Made by a program: the position numbers and the translations under genes. The notes under the pieces are model-generated. The model was not told where the DNA came from. It ran no database searches and saw nothing but the letters and a program-made list of their open reading frames with translations. This document shows positions 7,962 to 17,083 of a stretch of DNA of 64,000 nt, in pieces. Numbering within the stretch: position 1 is the first letter of the stretch; each line of letters opens with the position of its first letter. Source of the DNA: Paenibacillus dendritiformis. Lineage in GTDB: Bacteria; Bacillota; Bacilli; Paenibacillales; Paenibacillaceae. Location: positions 857,001 to 921,000 of the forward strand of contig NZ_OX216966.1 of assembly GCF_945605565.1 (NCBI RefSeq). The letters are read 5' to 3'.

Positions 7962-10307
7962 TTATTCCTGTTCGGACATCTGCTTGCGGTATTGTCCCGG
8001 CGTCGTTCCGGTCGTCTTTTTGAACGTGCGGATGAAGTTCTGCACCGACGTGTAGCGCAGCTTGGCGGCGATATCCTGAATGCGCATATCGGTATGAAGC
8101 AGCATGTCCTTCGCCTTTTCGATGCGGTACGTAATGACGTAGTCCACGAAGTTGCAGCCGGTATGCTTCTTGAACAAACGGCTGACCTGGAACGTGTTCA
8201 GGCCGATGGCGTCGGCGCAGTGCTGCAGCGAGATGTCCTGATCATAATGGTCATGGATATAGGCGATGACACGCTCGATCCGTTCCGTATGCTTCGGATG
8301 GGCCTGCTCGTCCAGCAGCGTTTTGAGCCGTCCGAACACCTCGATCAGGAAGAAGGCTTCCACATCGCCGAGCGTCTGCTGGGCGGACAGGGCGCTGAGC
8401 AGCATGCGCTGCAGCTCCGGCGCGAACTCCATCCCGTGATGGTGTTCCATGCAGCGCAGCATCGAGCCGAGCAGCTGGGAGAAGAAGCCGTGCACCGAAT
8501 CGACGGAGAAGATAGCGCCTTCCTTCAGCCCCTCCATCAGATGGATGAACTCGGTCCGGGCTGGTTCGAGCTTCGCGGCCTTCAGGCTATCCAAGATTTT
8601 GTACGTCGATTCGGTGATGTCCTCCAGTTGGAAGCTGAGCGCCGGGTCCAGCTCATGGATGAAGATGGCCTGATCCTCATTCAGCACGAACCGATAGCGC
8701 GAAGCTTGCTCGGCCTGGCGGTAGGCATCGGGCAGTCCGCCGAGCCCTTGCAGCGAGTAGGAGACGGAGAGCGTCACCGTCAGCTGCAAATAGGTCTCGA
8801 TCGCATGGAGCAGATCGGCGCTCGCCTGCTTCAATTGATCCGGCTCGAGCGGCTCGGAATGGGAGATGAAGACGGCCAGCTGCCCTGGCTTCATCATGAG
8901 CGAATACGCTTGGCCGTACCGTTCGGCCAGTTCCAGCGCCATGTTCTCGACCGCGAAATAGAGCAGGTACTGATCGTCATGCGGGTACTTCGCATGCAGC
9001 TTCCAAGGATCGAAGGCAAGCAGCATGATGGCGATATAGGAGGCGCTGCTGCCGTACTGGATGTCTGTCCGCGCTTCATGCTCCTGGATGCTGCCAAGCA
9101 AATATTGATGCAGCGTGTGCTGCTCCATTTTGTCGCGATAGCGGCTCAGGCTGCTCTCGAGCTGCCGGTTCTCGTAGATCATCGATTTGATCGCGTGATG
9201 CACCTGCTCGATTTCATTGTCGTTGTCCTGGCCGTTCCACTGCTTGGATGAGCGGAGCGGCTGGATCGCCTGGGTCAGCTTCCTTACAGGACGGTACAGG
9301 CTGGTCGCTGCGCGCAGCGAGAGCAGGGCGGCGACGGCCACGAAGGTTAATGAAATGCCGAGGGTCAATCCTTGCACCCGGTCCGCGCTTCGGTTCAGCT
9401 CGTCTTCCGCGATGGCGGATATGTAGTACCAGTCCTGATTCCGGGAGGGCAGGACGCTCAGCACGGAGTCGACCCCGTTCAACCGGGTCCGAATCTGGGC
9501 GAGCGGTTCGGCGTTCTTGATTAACTCCAGGTTGTCCGCGCTAATCGTGCGCCCAATCTGATTGCGATCGGTGTCGAGCATAATCTGGCCCTGGCCGTTC
9601 ACGGCGAACAGGGAGAGGGTGGAGTAGCTGTTTTTCGCTGACATCTGGTTGCCGAGCGTATCGGCGTCAAGGTAAGCGATGATCGCGCCGGAGATGGATT
9701 TTCGTTCGGTTGAGTCTTCGGCGATGGGCCGGATCAACGTCAGTACGTTCCGGTCAATGCGATGATTAGCCGGAATGCTGGTGCGAGTATCGATCCAGAC
9801 GCCTTGCAGCGAAATATGTCTCGCCCGGTCCAGGGCGAGCGGATCGCGGAACTCTTCCTCGGTCAGCAAATGATTGTCCGAGGTCAGGATGCGTTCGGAT
9901 TGGAAGGAATAGAAGTCGAGCTCGACGACATGCTCCATGCCGCTGCGGATATTGACGAGCACATTCTGCAGCTGGCGGACAACTTCGGGATGGCGCGGCG
10001 ACAGCTCTTTCATGGCGAATTGGGCCAGAATGCCGGGATAGGCGCGCTTGTCGGAATACGTATATTGAAGAAGCAGCTCATCTATCTTCTTGATCTGATC
10101 GTTCATTTTGCTCTGGGCGTGCTGGAGCAGCGTCGTGTTGTACAGGGTGGCCTGCTCCCGGATGGTGGAGGTCAGGACGTTCGAGATTGTCAGACCGAGC
10201 ACGAGCACGGGGATGGTCGCCAACAGCAGCATGGAGATGAGCATCTTTTGTTTATGGCGGACCGGACGCAGCAGATGGGAGAACTTGTGAGTCTTGGCAG
10301 CTAGCAA
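7962..10307 (-). CDS. Membrane-bound AraC-family sensor-regulator (YesN/Cache type)
   Basis: One-component regulator that senses an extracellular ligand and binds DNA through a C-terminal AraC helix-turn-helix. I start at TTG 10307 because AGGAGG lies 9 bases upstream; an upstream TTG at 10367 has no good site. 781 residues: transmembrane helix near residues 22-45, extracellular Cache-like domain to about 285, second transmembrane helix around 290-312, HAMP-like linker and a central region, and the AraC domain in the last 100 residues (two helix-turn-helix units, ending near TTPGQYRKQM). Divergent from the lyase gene and next to lplBC, so these are the probable targets. Confidence 0.92.
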   Translation of the reverse strand: MLAAKTHKFSHLLRPVRHKQKMLISMLLLATIPVLVLGLTISNVLTSTIREQATLYNTTLLQHAQSKMNDQIKKIDELLLQYTYSDKRAYPGILAQFAMKELSPRHPEVVRQLQNVLVNIRSGMEHVVELDFYSFQSERILTSDNHLLTEEEFRDPLALDRARHISLQGVWIDTRTSIPANHRIDRNVLTLIRPIAEDSTERKSISGAIIAYLDADTLGNQMSAKNSYSTLSLFAVNGQGQIMLDTDRNQIGRTISADNLELIKNAEPLAQIRTRLNGVDSVLSVLPSRNQDWYYISAIAEDELNRSADRVQGLTLGISLTFVAVAALLSLRAATSLYRPVRKLTQAIQPLRSSKQWNGQDNDNEIEQVHHAIKSMIYENRQLESSLSRYRDKMEQHTLHQYLLGSIQEHEARTDIQYGSSASYIAIMLLAFDPWKLHAKYPHDDQYLLYFAVENMALELAERYGQAYSLMMKPGQLAVFISHSEPLEPDQLKQASADLLHAIETYLQLTVTLSVSYSLQGLGGLPDAYRQAEQASRYRFVLNEDQAIFIHELDPALSFQLEDITESTYKILDSLKAAKLEPARTEFIHLMEGLKEGAIFSVDSVHGFFSQLLGSMLRCMEHHHGMEFAPELQRMLLSALSAQQTLGDVEAFFLIEVFGRLKTLLDEQAHPKHTERIERVIAYIHDHYDQDISLQHCADAIGLNTFQVSRLFKKHTGCNFVDYVITYRIEKAKDMLLHTDMRIQDIAAKLRYTSVQNFIRTFKKTTGTTPGQYRKQMSEQE

Positions 10308-10355
10308 GGGGCGGTGCCTCCTAACATTTTCAAAATGTCGGGGTAAATATGTTCT

Positions 10356-10383
10356 AGTATAGCACAAATGAAAGCGCTAACGT
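10356..10383. promoter_or_regulatory. Extended -10 promoter of the AraC-type gene with overlapping cre-like site
   Basis: Minus strand TGCTATACT is an extended -10 (TATACT at 10361-10356). The palindrome-like ATGAAAGCGCTAACGT (10368-10383) fits the CcpA cre consensus WTGNNARCGNWWWCAW at all but one fixed position. It lies in the -35/spacer area of the AraC-type gene and 46 bases before the lyase start, so CcpA could act on either. A LacI-family protein other than CcpA is also possible. Confidence 0.6.
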
Positions 10384-10428
10384 TCAGATTCGGAAGCAAC
10401 ACGGCAAAAGAAAGGGAGGCTGTTAATT

Positions 10429-12348
10429 ATGCTGACAGAAAAGTATGGTCCGGACGTGATCGGAACGGCGCTTGCTCCAATCCATGTCTATGAACCGGTA
10501 CCGGCCGCTGCGCGGCGGGACGCTTGGCTGGCGTTGGACGATGGAGTCCGGTCGTTCTGGATTCGTGAGGCAGAGGCCTGCCTCGGCATGGAGTGGCCTG
10601 CGCTGCCGGCCACCTTGTATATGGATTATGTCCGGACGGGGGACCGATCGCGGTATCAGGAGCCCTATTTCGCGCGCCGCAAGGCATTGGTCCGTCTCGT
10701 AATGGCCGAATGCATGGAATACGAGGGACGCTTCCTGGATGATATCGTGAACGGCATCTGGGCCATGTGCGAGGAGAGCACCTGGTGCTGGCCGGCTCAT
10801 CTGAACGGGGTCAGCCGCGTGAAGAGCAAATCGCTTCCCGATATCGATCGGCCGGTCTTCGACCTCGGCGCCGGGGAGACGGCAGCTATGCTGGCTTGGT
10901 CATATTATGTGCTGCGGGGAGCGCTGGATGAGCATTGCCCTCCGCTGGGCACGCGCCTTCGCCGAGAGCTGCAGACGCGCATCCTCGATTCGTATGAACG
11001 GGAGGACGGCTACTGGTGGATGTCTTTCCAGCCGGATCTCCTGATCAACAACTGGAATCCATGGTGCAATGCCAACTGCCTGGCCGTGCTGCTGCTCACC
11101 GAGGAGAAGGCGGAGCGCCGCGCTGCTCTCGTTTACAAGGCGCTTCGCAGCCTCGACCGCTTCATCGCTTCCTATGAAGAGGATGGCGGCTGTGATGAAG
11201 GACCCGCTTACTGGGTGCGGGCCGCTGCTTCGCTGTATGATGCCCTGCAGCTGCTGCATGCCGCCACGGGCGGCGCGATTGACGTATTCGCCGAGCCGAA
11301 AATCCGCAATATGGCCGCTTACATTCTCCATATGCACATCGGAGGGGATGCGTATGTCAACTTCGCCGATTCGGCAGCGAGAATCCCCGTGCCCGCCGGC
11401 CTGATCGCCCGCTTCGGCCAGGCGGTCGGAGATGCCCGGCTGGAGGATTTCGGGCGGCATGTCTACCGCCGGCAGGGAGGGCATCGCTATTGGGAGGGCG
11501 AGGAGCTTCCGAGCCTGCAGCGGATGCTCTTCGACCTGTTCGCGCTGCCGGATATGGAAGGGGCGGCAGCGGAGCCCCCGGCGCTGCCGCTCGATCGATG
11601 GATGCCGGGCGTGGAAGTGATGGTGGCGCGGGAGCGGGGCGACGGCCGCGGCTGGTTCCTTGCCGCGAAGGGCGGCCATAACGAAGAGAGCCACAACCAT
11701 AATGACATCGGCAGCTTCATCGTCTATGCCGATCAATGCCCGTTGTGGATCGACGCCGGCGTCGGCACCTACACGGCAAAGACGTTCAGCCCGGAACGGT
11801 ATTCGATCTGGACGATGCAGTCCGGGTATCACAACGTTCCGACTGTGAACGGGACGGAGCAAGCGGCTGGCCGCACTTTCCGGTCGGGTGAAGTTCGTCA
11901 TGAAGCGGAAGTCGGACTGTCGCGTCTGACAGTCGACATCGCGCCGGCCTATCCTGCCGCGTCCGGCATTTGCCGGTGGACGCGGACCTTTACGCTGCTG
12001 CGGGAGCCGGCGGGGGGAAGCAGGCAAGGCGGGAGTGGCTCCGCTTCCCGCATCATTGTGGAAGAGGCGGTGCAGTTGGAGGCGCCGAGCAGCGATGTGG
12101 CGCTGAACTGGATGTGCGCCTATGAGCCGCGCTTCGAGTCCGGCCGCGTCGTCTTGGTTGACGAAGCCGGGGTCCCGAAGGCCTGCATGTCGTATGACGA
12201 GACGCTGTGGAATACCCGAGTGGAGCCGATCGCGCTGGAGGACGAGCGGCTGTGTGCCGCATGGGGCGGCAGGATCTATCGGGTTCGCCTGACGGCAAAG
12301 CGGCCGATTCATGAGGACAGCTGGCGGTTTGTGCTTGATAAGCAGTAG
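10429..12348 (+). CDS. Heparinase II/III-like polysaccharide lyase
   Basis: Probable lyase acting on uronic-acid-containing oligosaccharides. 639 residues: an alpha/alpha-toroid N-terminal half rich in Trp/Tyr (ESTWCWPAHLNG, WWMSFQPDLLINNWNPW) and a C-terminal beta-sandwich with the heparinase II/III signature around residues 417-432 (GHNEESHNHNDIGSF). No signal peptide, so it probably acts in the cytoplasm on material imported by LplBC. ATG 10429 follows GGGAGG. Divergent from the AraC-type regulator with a cre-like site between. Whether the substrate is heparin, alginate or another glycan cannot be decided from sequence. Confidence 0.88.
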   Translation: MLTEKYGPDVIGTALAPIHVYEPVPAAARRDAWLALDDGVRSFWIREAEACLGMEWPALPATLYMDYVRTGDRSRYQEPYFARRKALVRLVMAECMEYEGRFLDDIVNGIWAMCEESTWCWPAHLNGVSRVKSKSLPDIDRPVFDLGAGETAAMLAWSYYVLRGALDEHCPPLGTRLRRELQTRILDSYEREDGYWWMSFQPDLLINNWNPWCNANCLAVLLLTEEKAERRAALVYKALRSLDRFIASYEEDGGCDEGPAYWVRAAASLYDALQLLHAATGGAIDVFAEPKIRNMAAYILHMHIGGDAYVNFADSAARIPVPAGLIARFGQAVGDARLEDFGRHVYRRQGGHRYWEGEELPSLQRMLFDLFALPDMEGAAAEPPALPLDRWMPGVEVMVARERGDGRGWFLAAKGGHNEESHNHNDIGSFIVYADQCPLWIDAGVGTYTAKTFSPERYSIWTMQSGYHNVPTVNGTEQAAGRTFRSGEVRHEAEVGLSRLTVDIAPAYPAASGICRWTRTFTLLREPAGGSRQGGSGSASRIIVEEAVQLEAPSSDVALNWMCAYEPRFESGRVVLVDEAGVPKACMSYDETLWNTRVEPIALEDERLCAAWGGRIYRVRLTAKRPIHEDSWRFVLDKQ

Positions 12349-12440
12349 GCCGGAGAAGCCGGGCTGCACGCAAGCGAACGGAATCCGTTGGAAGGAGCTC
12401 GCTTCTAAAATAGCAAAAAAGACGGCCGCTCAGCCGTCTC

Positions 12441-12476
12441 AGACTGTCGACAAAGTCCTGTCGACGGTCTTTTTTT
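12441..12476 (+). terminator. Intrinsic terminator after the lyase gene
   Basis: Stem AGACTGTCGAC / GTCGACGGTCT (11 bp, one G-T) with an 8-nt loop and six T residues. A smaller hairpin GACGGC-CGCTCA-GCCGTC (12421-12438) lies just upstream and recurs almost unchanged at 13116-13135. Confidence 0.85.
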
Positions 12477-12589
12477 CTTAGGAAGGGCGGGGCCGGGGAA
12501 GGCAGGAGAGAGTAGGTTAGGGCACAAGCTGGTCCCTAGGTGAAGCTAGATGGTCTGCGCATGAAGGAAGCTAGTCCCCATATGAAATT

Positions 12590-12767
12590 GCTGCACAGGC
12601 GCAGCATTTTTAACCTCAAGAGGCTAAATTCCGAGAAAATCCTGCAAAATTACATTATTTCGCCATTTTGAACGCTATTTATGCCTTTCCGTAGGGTAAT
12701 TGCTGTATTATTGCAGCAATCTTATTTTCGCCACCTCGTGTCAATGAAATTGCTGCATTTTTGCAGC
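12590..12767. repeat. Intergenic element with four CTGCA/TGCAG palindromes, copy 2
   Basis: Motifs at 12590 (GCTGCACAGGCGCAGC), 12641 (half-site CCTGCA), 12699 (ATTGCTG...CAGCAAT, 22 bp) and 12752 (GCTGCATTTTTGCAGC), spaced 51, 58 and 53 bp. Order, spacing and AT-rich context match the element at 7518-7693, including similar TTCCGAG and TTTTCGCC/TTTGGCGA words between motifs. It is part of the long gene-less stretch 12349-13272. Confidence 0.7.
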
Positions 12768-12886
12768 TTTAGTGGAGCAGGTGACTAGCGTGGAGGGGAG
12801 ATAATGCAGCTTTAGTGAAGCAGGTGACTAGAGTGGCGGGAGATAATGCAGCTTTAGTGGGTGGATGACTAGAGCGGCGGGATTAA
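12762..12886. repeat. Three tandem ~42-bp repeats
   Basis: Units 12762-12804, 12805-12846 and 12847-12886 each begin TGCAGCTTTAGTG and end GATAA or GATTAA, with diverged middles (GGTGACTAG, GGATGACTAG). The first unit starts inside the last palindrome of the neighbouring element, so the array may have grown from it. No reading frame is maintained because unit lengths are 43, 42 and 40. Confidence 0.8.
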
Positions 12887-13064
12887 CGAAGCTTAGAAGC
12901 ATGGTATTCGGTGGACGACCTTACGCGGGTTAAAAAGAATGTCTGCGCAAGCAATGCTTGTTTTTGCCGCCATGAACCTCAAAAAAATGGCGACCTGGCT
13001 CTGGAAGACCGGTCGCCTCTCCTAAGTTCTCTTTCGTATTTGTAAATATGGAAAAAACGTAAAA

Positions 13065-13135
13065 AACTCCCGCGACTGCAGCATGCAATATTCGCGGGAG
13101 TTGGTCATCAATCTGAGACGGCCGCTCGGCCGTCT
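13065..13135. terminator. Two consecutive hairpins before tRNA-Arg
   Basis: AACTCCCGCGA / TCGCGGGAGTT (13065-13075 with 13092-13102, 11 bp) followed by AGACGGC / GCCGTCT (13116-13122 with 13129-13135). No gene is seen in the surrounding 12900-13272 bases. They may terminate transcription from either side; the second is a near copy of 12419-12438. Confidence 0.45.
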
Positions 13136-13272
13136 TTCCTCTTTTCAGAGAAAACGAAAAAACATCCGTCCCCGGCTCCCTATGCGGAAGGAGCGGTTCA
13201 AGATGTTCTAAATGTCTGTAGGCTATTCGTTAAATATGTCGCTTCATATCAAAGGCATCATCAAGATGCTTA

Positions 13273-13347
13273 TGGCGCGCCCGCAAGGAATCGAACCTTG
13301 ATCTCAGGCTCCGGAGGCCTACGTCATATCCATTGGACCACGGGCGC
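13273..13347 (-). tRNA. tRNA-Arg (anticodon CCG)
   Basis: Reads GCGCCCG...CGGGCGC as a 7-bp acceptor stem, with anticodon loop CTCCGGA (anticodon CCG), T-loop GGTTCGATTCC and discriminator G followed by an encoded CCA (75 nt in all). It decodes CGG. The gene stands alone in the intergenic region upstream of nothing obvious on its strand. Confidence 0.93.
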
Positions 13348-13462
13348 ACAATCAGAAGACGCAAAATTTATTATAGTGGATAGGCCGCCGGAATGCAAGA
13401 GTAAAATAAATGAAATGAATAAGACCTGATAAAGACAGGCAACGCACGCACCAGAACTCCGC

Positions 13463-13777
13463 TCAGGTTGTCAGGCGGAGTCCGATGATGCCGACCACGA
13501 TCAGCGCCAGGAAGAAAAACTGCTTCCGCGTGTATTGCTCCTTGAACCAGAACAAGCTGACGAGCGTAATTCCGACCGCTCCGACACCGGCCCAGACCGC
13601 ATACGCGACCCCGGAAGGGATGACGCTCATCGCGTGAGTCAACAAATAAATGGAGGCGACGAGACCGAGCGTTATAATGACAAGCGGCGTCTTTTTCTTG
13701 AAGCCATCGGCATACTTCATCGCGATGACTGAGATGATCTCCTCGAGTCCGGACAAGATTAGATAGAACCAGGCCAT
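13463..13777 (-). CDS. SMR-family small multidrug/guanidinium transporter, subunit 2
   Basis: Four-helix inner-membrane exporter of the small multidrug resistance family. 104 residues; the family's essential membrane-embedded Glu is Glu13 (SGLEEIISVIAMK) and the helix-3 motif is VAYAVWAGVGAVG. Its start overlaps the stop of the preceding SMR gene by one base (TAATG), so the two are translationally coupled and probably form a heterodimer like B. subtilis YkkC/YkkD. Whether it exports guanidinium or lipophilic cations cannot be told from the sequence. Confidence 0.9.
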   Translation of the reverse strand: MAWFYLILSGLEEIISVIAMKYADGFKKKTPLVIITLGLVASIYLLTHAMSVIPSGVAYAVWAGVGAVGITLVSLFWFKEQYTRKQFFFLALIVVGIIGLRLTT

Positions 13778-14139
13778 TAGGACTCTCTCCTTTCGCTGTT
13801 CCCGCTATCCTCGCGGTTCCCGCTATCCTCGCGGTTCGGGGTTGACAGCTTCATGCCGATGATACCGGTCAGCAGCACGAGCAGGAACGTAATCTGCAGC
13901 CCGTTGAACGCTTCCCCTAAATAGATGCTGGCCACATAGGTGCCGATCGTGCCGATGCCGACGAACACGGTATAGGCGATGGCGACGTTCAGCTTCCGAT
14001 AGGACTGGATAAGCAATAGGTAACTGACCGTAATGAGAAGGATGACGCCGATCCATTCCCATGTCGTTGATGCGTACTTCAGGCCGGAAGCCCACACAAT
14101 CTCCATTAAGGCGGCGACAAGTACAAGCAGCCAAGCCAT
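13777..14139 (-). CDS. SMR-family small multidrug/guanidinium transporter, subunit 1
   Basis: Partner of the following SMR gene. I start at ATG 14139 (MAWLLVLVAALMEIVWASG) because AGGAGG lies 7 bases upstream; a longer frame from 14172 has none. 120 residues, four helices, with the conserved Glu in ALMEIVWASGLKYA. The hydrophilic tail contains a tandem NREDSG duplication near the C-terminus, encoded by a short direct DNA repeat at about 13806-13833. A perfect palindrome in the leader suggests control by a TetR-type repressor. Confidence 0.9.
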   Translation of the reverse strand: MAWLLVLVAALMEIVWASGLKYASTTWEWIGVILLITVSYLLLIQSYRKLNVAIAYTVFVGIGTIGTYVASIYLGEAFNGLQITFLLVLLTGIIGMKLSTPNREDSGNREDSGNSERRES

Positions 14140-14211
14140 AATAAAACCTCCTGTTGTCTTACATGATGCCAATGCAGCAGGCCATTCATGCCTGAGAATG
14201 GTTTACTGCAC

Positions 14212-14240
14212 GTAAAATGAATGATTGTCATTCATTTTAC
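14212..14240. promoter_or_regulatory. 13-bp perfect palindrome, likely TetR-type operator for the SMR pair
   Basis: GTAAAATGAATGA-TTG-TCATTCATTTTAC, two perfect 13-bp arms around 3 bases, 73 bases upstream of the first SMR start. The ATGAATGA/TCATTCAT core resembles QacR/TetR-type operators found before efflux genes. No TetR gene is adjacent. The rest of 14140-14428 shows only a smaller CCATTC...GAATGG hairpin. Confidence 0.65.
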
Positions 14241-14428
14241 ACGATCATTGATTTTTCGTAAAGGCCATTCCCGAATCTATGCGGTCTCCGGCCGGATCTG
14301 GGACTTGTTTTGTCCAAAAGGAGCCGCAAATGGGTAAGGATAGGATAGGCGGAGAATATAAACGGGCCTCTGCTGGGCAATACAATGAATAAGTTATTCT
14401 TTCCTTGCCCATTATAGAGGCGGGATAC

Positions 14429-14498
14429 TTGCAAGTTGAACGATTATTCGATAGAATAATGGTGGGACACAAATCGTTGCGATGGGACGTTTTTGGTC
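14429..14498 (+). promoter_or_regulatory. cggR operon promoter and CggR operator
   Basis: Promoter: -35 TTGCAA (14429-14434), 17-bp spacer, -10 TAGAAT (14452-14457). Directly downstream is TGGGAC-N6-CGTT-N4-TGGGAC-N6-GGTC (14463-14498). This reproduces the layout of the B. subtilis CggR operator CGGGAC-N6-TGTC-N4-CGGGAC-N6-TGTC with exact spacing, placing the repressor between promoter and gene. Confidence 0.85.
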
Positions 14499-14531
14499 CA
14501 ATGGTTGGTTACGGAGCAGGAGTGGAGAGAA

Positions 14532-15587
14532 ATGCGTGATTGGTTACAATTACAAAAGCGACTGCTGCCCGAACTCATCGAACTGTTGAAGAAGCGTTAC
14601 ACCATCCTGCATCAGATCATGTTGTCCGATTGTATTGGCAGGAGGACGCTCGCGACGTCATTGCAGATGACCGAGCGCGTGCTGCGGGCGGAGACGGACC
14701 TGCTGAAGGCGCAGGGCCTGATCGAGATCGACAGCATGGGCATGCGCATCAGCGAGGAAGGCAGGCAGCTTGTCCGCCAGTTGGAGCCCTTGATGGGCGA
14801 ACTGCTCGGCATGCGCCATCTGGAGGAGAGTCTCCGGCAAGCCTTCGGACTGACTCAGGTCATCGTCGTGCCCGGCGATTCGGATATATCGCCCGCCGTG
14901 AAGGATGAATTGGGCACGGCAGTATGCAGCGCTCTCAGCAGCGTCATGGGCAAGGAAGATGTTGTCGCGGTGACCGGCGGCTCCACATTGGCTGCGGTGG
15001 CAGATCAATTGACGAGCGCCACACCATGGAAGGGCAACTGGTTCGTACCGGCCCGAGGAGGATTGGGAGAGAGCCTGGAATACCAGGCGAATACGATTGC
15101 CTCGACGATGGCCAAGCGCGTAGGAGCTCAATACCGGCTGCTTCATGTACCCGATCAATTGAGCGAAGAAGCGTACCAATCGTTGAAGCAAGAGCCCAAT
15201 ATTCAGGAGATTCTGCGGGTTATCCGGCAAGCGCGCATCGTCGTGCATGGCATCGGAGACGCCCAAGTGATGGCTGCGCGCCGGAAGGTAGACGAAGCCA
15301 CACGGGAAGAATTGAAGCGCCAGGGAGCTGTCGCCGAAGCGCTGGGGTATTACTTCGACCGGGATGGCCGCGTCGTACATACGATGTTGTCTCTGGGCTT
15401 GCGCCTGGAGGACATTACGCGTACCGAAGTGGTAATCGCCGTCGCAGGCGGGAAGAGCAAGGGCGAAGCCATTGCCGCCGTGCTGCGCCACGGGCATGAA
15501 GACATTCTGGTCATCGATGAAGCGGCAGCGGTTGAAGTGTTGAAGCATAGTGGTCTCGATGTGCCTACGGGCCGTCTTGAGCAATAA
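14532..15587 (+). CDS. cggR: Central glycolytic genes regulator (SorC/DeoR superfamily)
   Basis: Repressor of the glycolytic operon, relieved by fructose-1,6-bisphosphate in the known family. ATG 14532 (MRDWLQLQKRLLPELIELL) aligns with the family N-terminus and follows GGAG; a frame from 14493 would begin inside the operator. 351 residues: winged helix-turn-helix with IGRRTLATSLQMTERVLRAE (about residues 36-55) and a SorC sugar-binding domain (VTGGSTLAAVA; GIGDAQVMAARRK). It is the first gene of the operon and autoregulated through the operator at 14463-14498. Confidence 0.95.
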   Translation: MRDWLQLQKRLLPELIELLKKRYTILHQIMLSDCIGRRTLATSLQMTERVLRAETDLLKAQGLIEIDSMGMRISEEGRQLVRQLEPLMGELLGMRHLEESLRQAFGLTQVIVVPGDSDISPAVKDELGTAVCSALSSVMGKEDVVAVTGGSTLAAVADQLTSATPWKGNWFVPARGGLGESLEYQANTIASTMAKRVGAQYRLLHVPDQLSEEAYQSLKQEPNIQEILRVIRQARIVVHGIGDAQVMAARRKVDEATREELKRQGAVAEALGYYFDRDGRVVHTMLSLGLRLEDITRTEVVIAVAGGKSKGEAIAAVLRHGHEDILVIDEAAAVEVLKHSGLDVPTGRLEQ

Positions 15588-15604
15588 AAATCAAATCTAC
15601 TTAG

Positions 15605-16627
<1,023 letters not shown>

Positions 16628-16643
16628 TCGCATAGCATTGACA

Positions 16644-16680
16644 ATCAAAGAGGAGTAACCGCAAAGGGCTCCTCTTTGAT
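16644..16680 (+). terminator. Hairpin 3' of gap without T-tract
   Basis: ATCAAAGAGGAG / CTCCTCTTTGAT pair over 12 bp around a 13-nt loop, beginning 17 bases after the gap stop. There is no U-run, so it is better read as a partial terminator, or as an mRNA-stabilising 3' end after processing, letting gap outnumber the downstream genes. Confidence 0.6.
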
Positions 16681-17083
16681 CCATGCATACGTGCGCGTAC
16701 GGCATATCGAGAACCTGACCGAACAGATACAAGAACGAATAGAGAAGCCGGATATGAACATAAAGATCCGGCCGAACGATAGATAGAGACGCTCCTGCAG
16801 GCCCATTCGTGGACTTGGAGCAGGGCGGCAGGGCTGGAGAGAGCCCGTGAACGATTCCGTAAGGAATACGAACCGAACCGTACAAGATATAAAATAGATA
16901 GAGCCGGATTAGACTTAGAAAGAGACGGCATCGAAAGATATACAGAACGAATACAGAACGAATATAGAGCGAAGCTGCCGCGGCAGCACCGCATACCGGA
17001 CAGAGAACAGAACCGTATGGAGCCGATGAACGCAAGCTTCTCGAAGAGAGGCCCGTTCATGCGAGTGATAGGAGGAACGCGAG
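16681..17083 (+). other. Purine-rich 400-base spacer between gap and pgk
   Basis: No coding frame with a ribosome binding site is seen until pgk. The plus strand is dominated by A and G (GAACGAATAGAGAAG, GATAGATAGAGACG, AGAAAGAGACGG) with an 11-bp tandem repeat TACAGAACGAA at 16941-16951 and 16952-16962. The only strong structures are short (for example AGCTGCCGCGGCAGC). The RNA would be largely unpaired, which suits an RNase landing site, but this is inference. Confidence 0.6.

Noticed and set aside
12762-12886. CRISPR array
   Set aside because: Repeats are contiguous, diverged and without unique spacers; no cas genes in the window.
14140-14428. Guanidine riboswitch before the SMR pair
   Set aside because: I looked for ykkC-type and mini-ykkC (paired ACGR loop) features and found only the palindrome and a minor hairpin.
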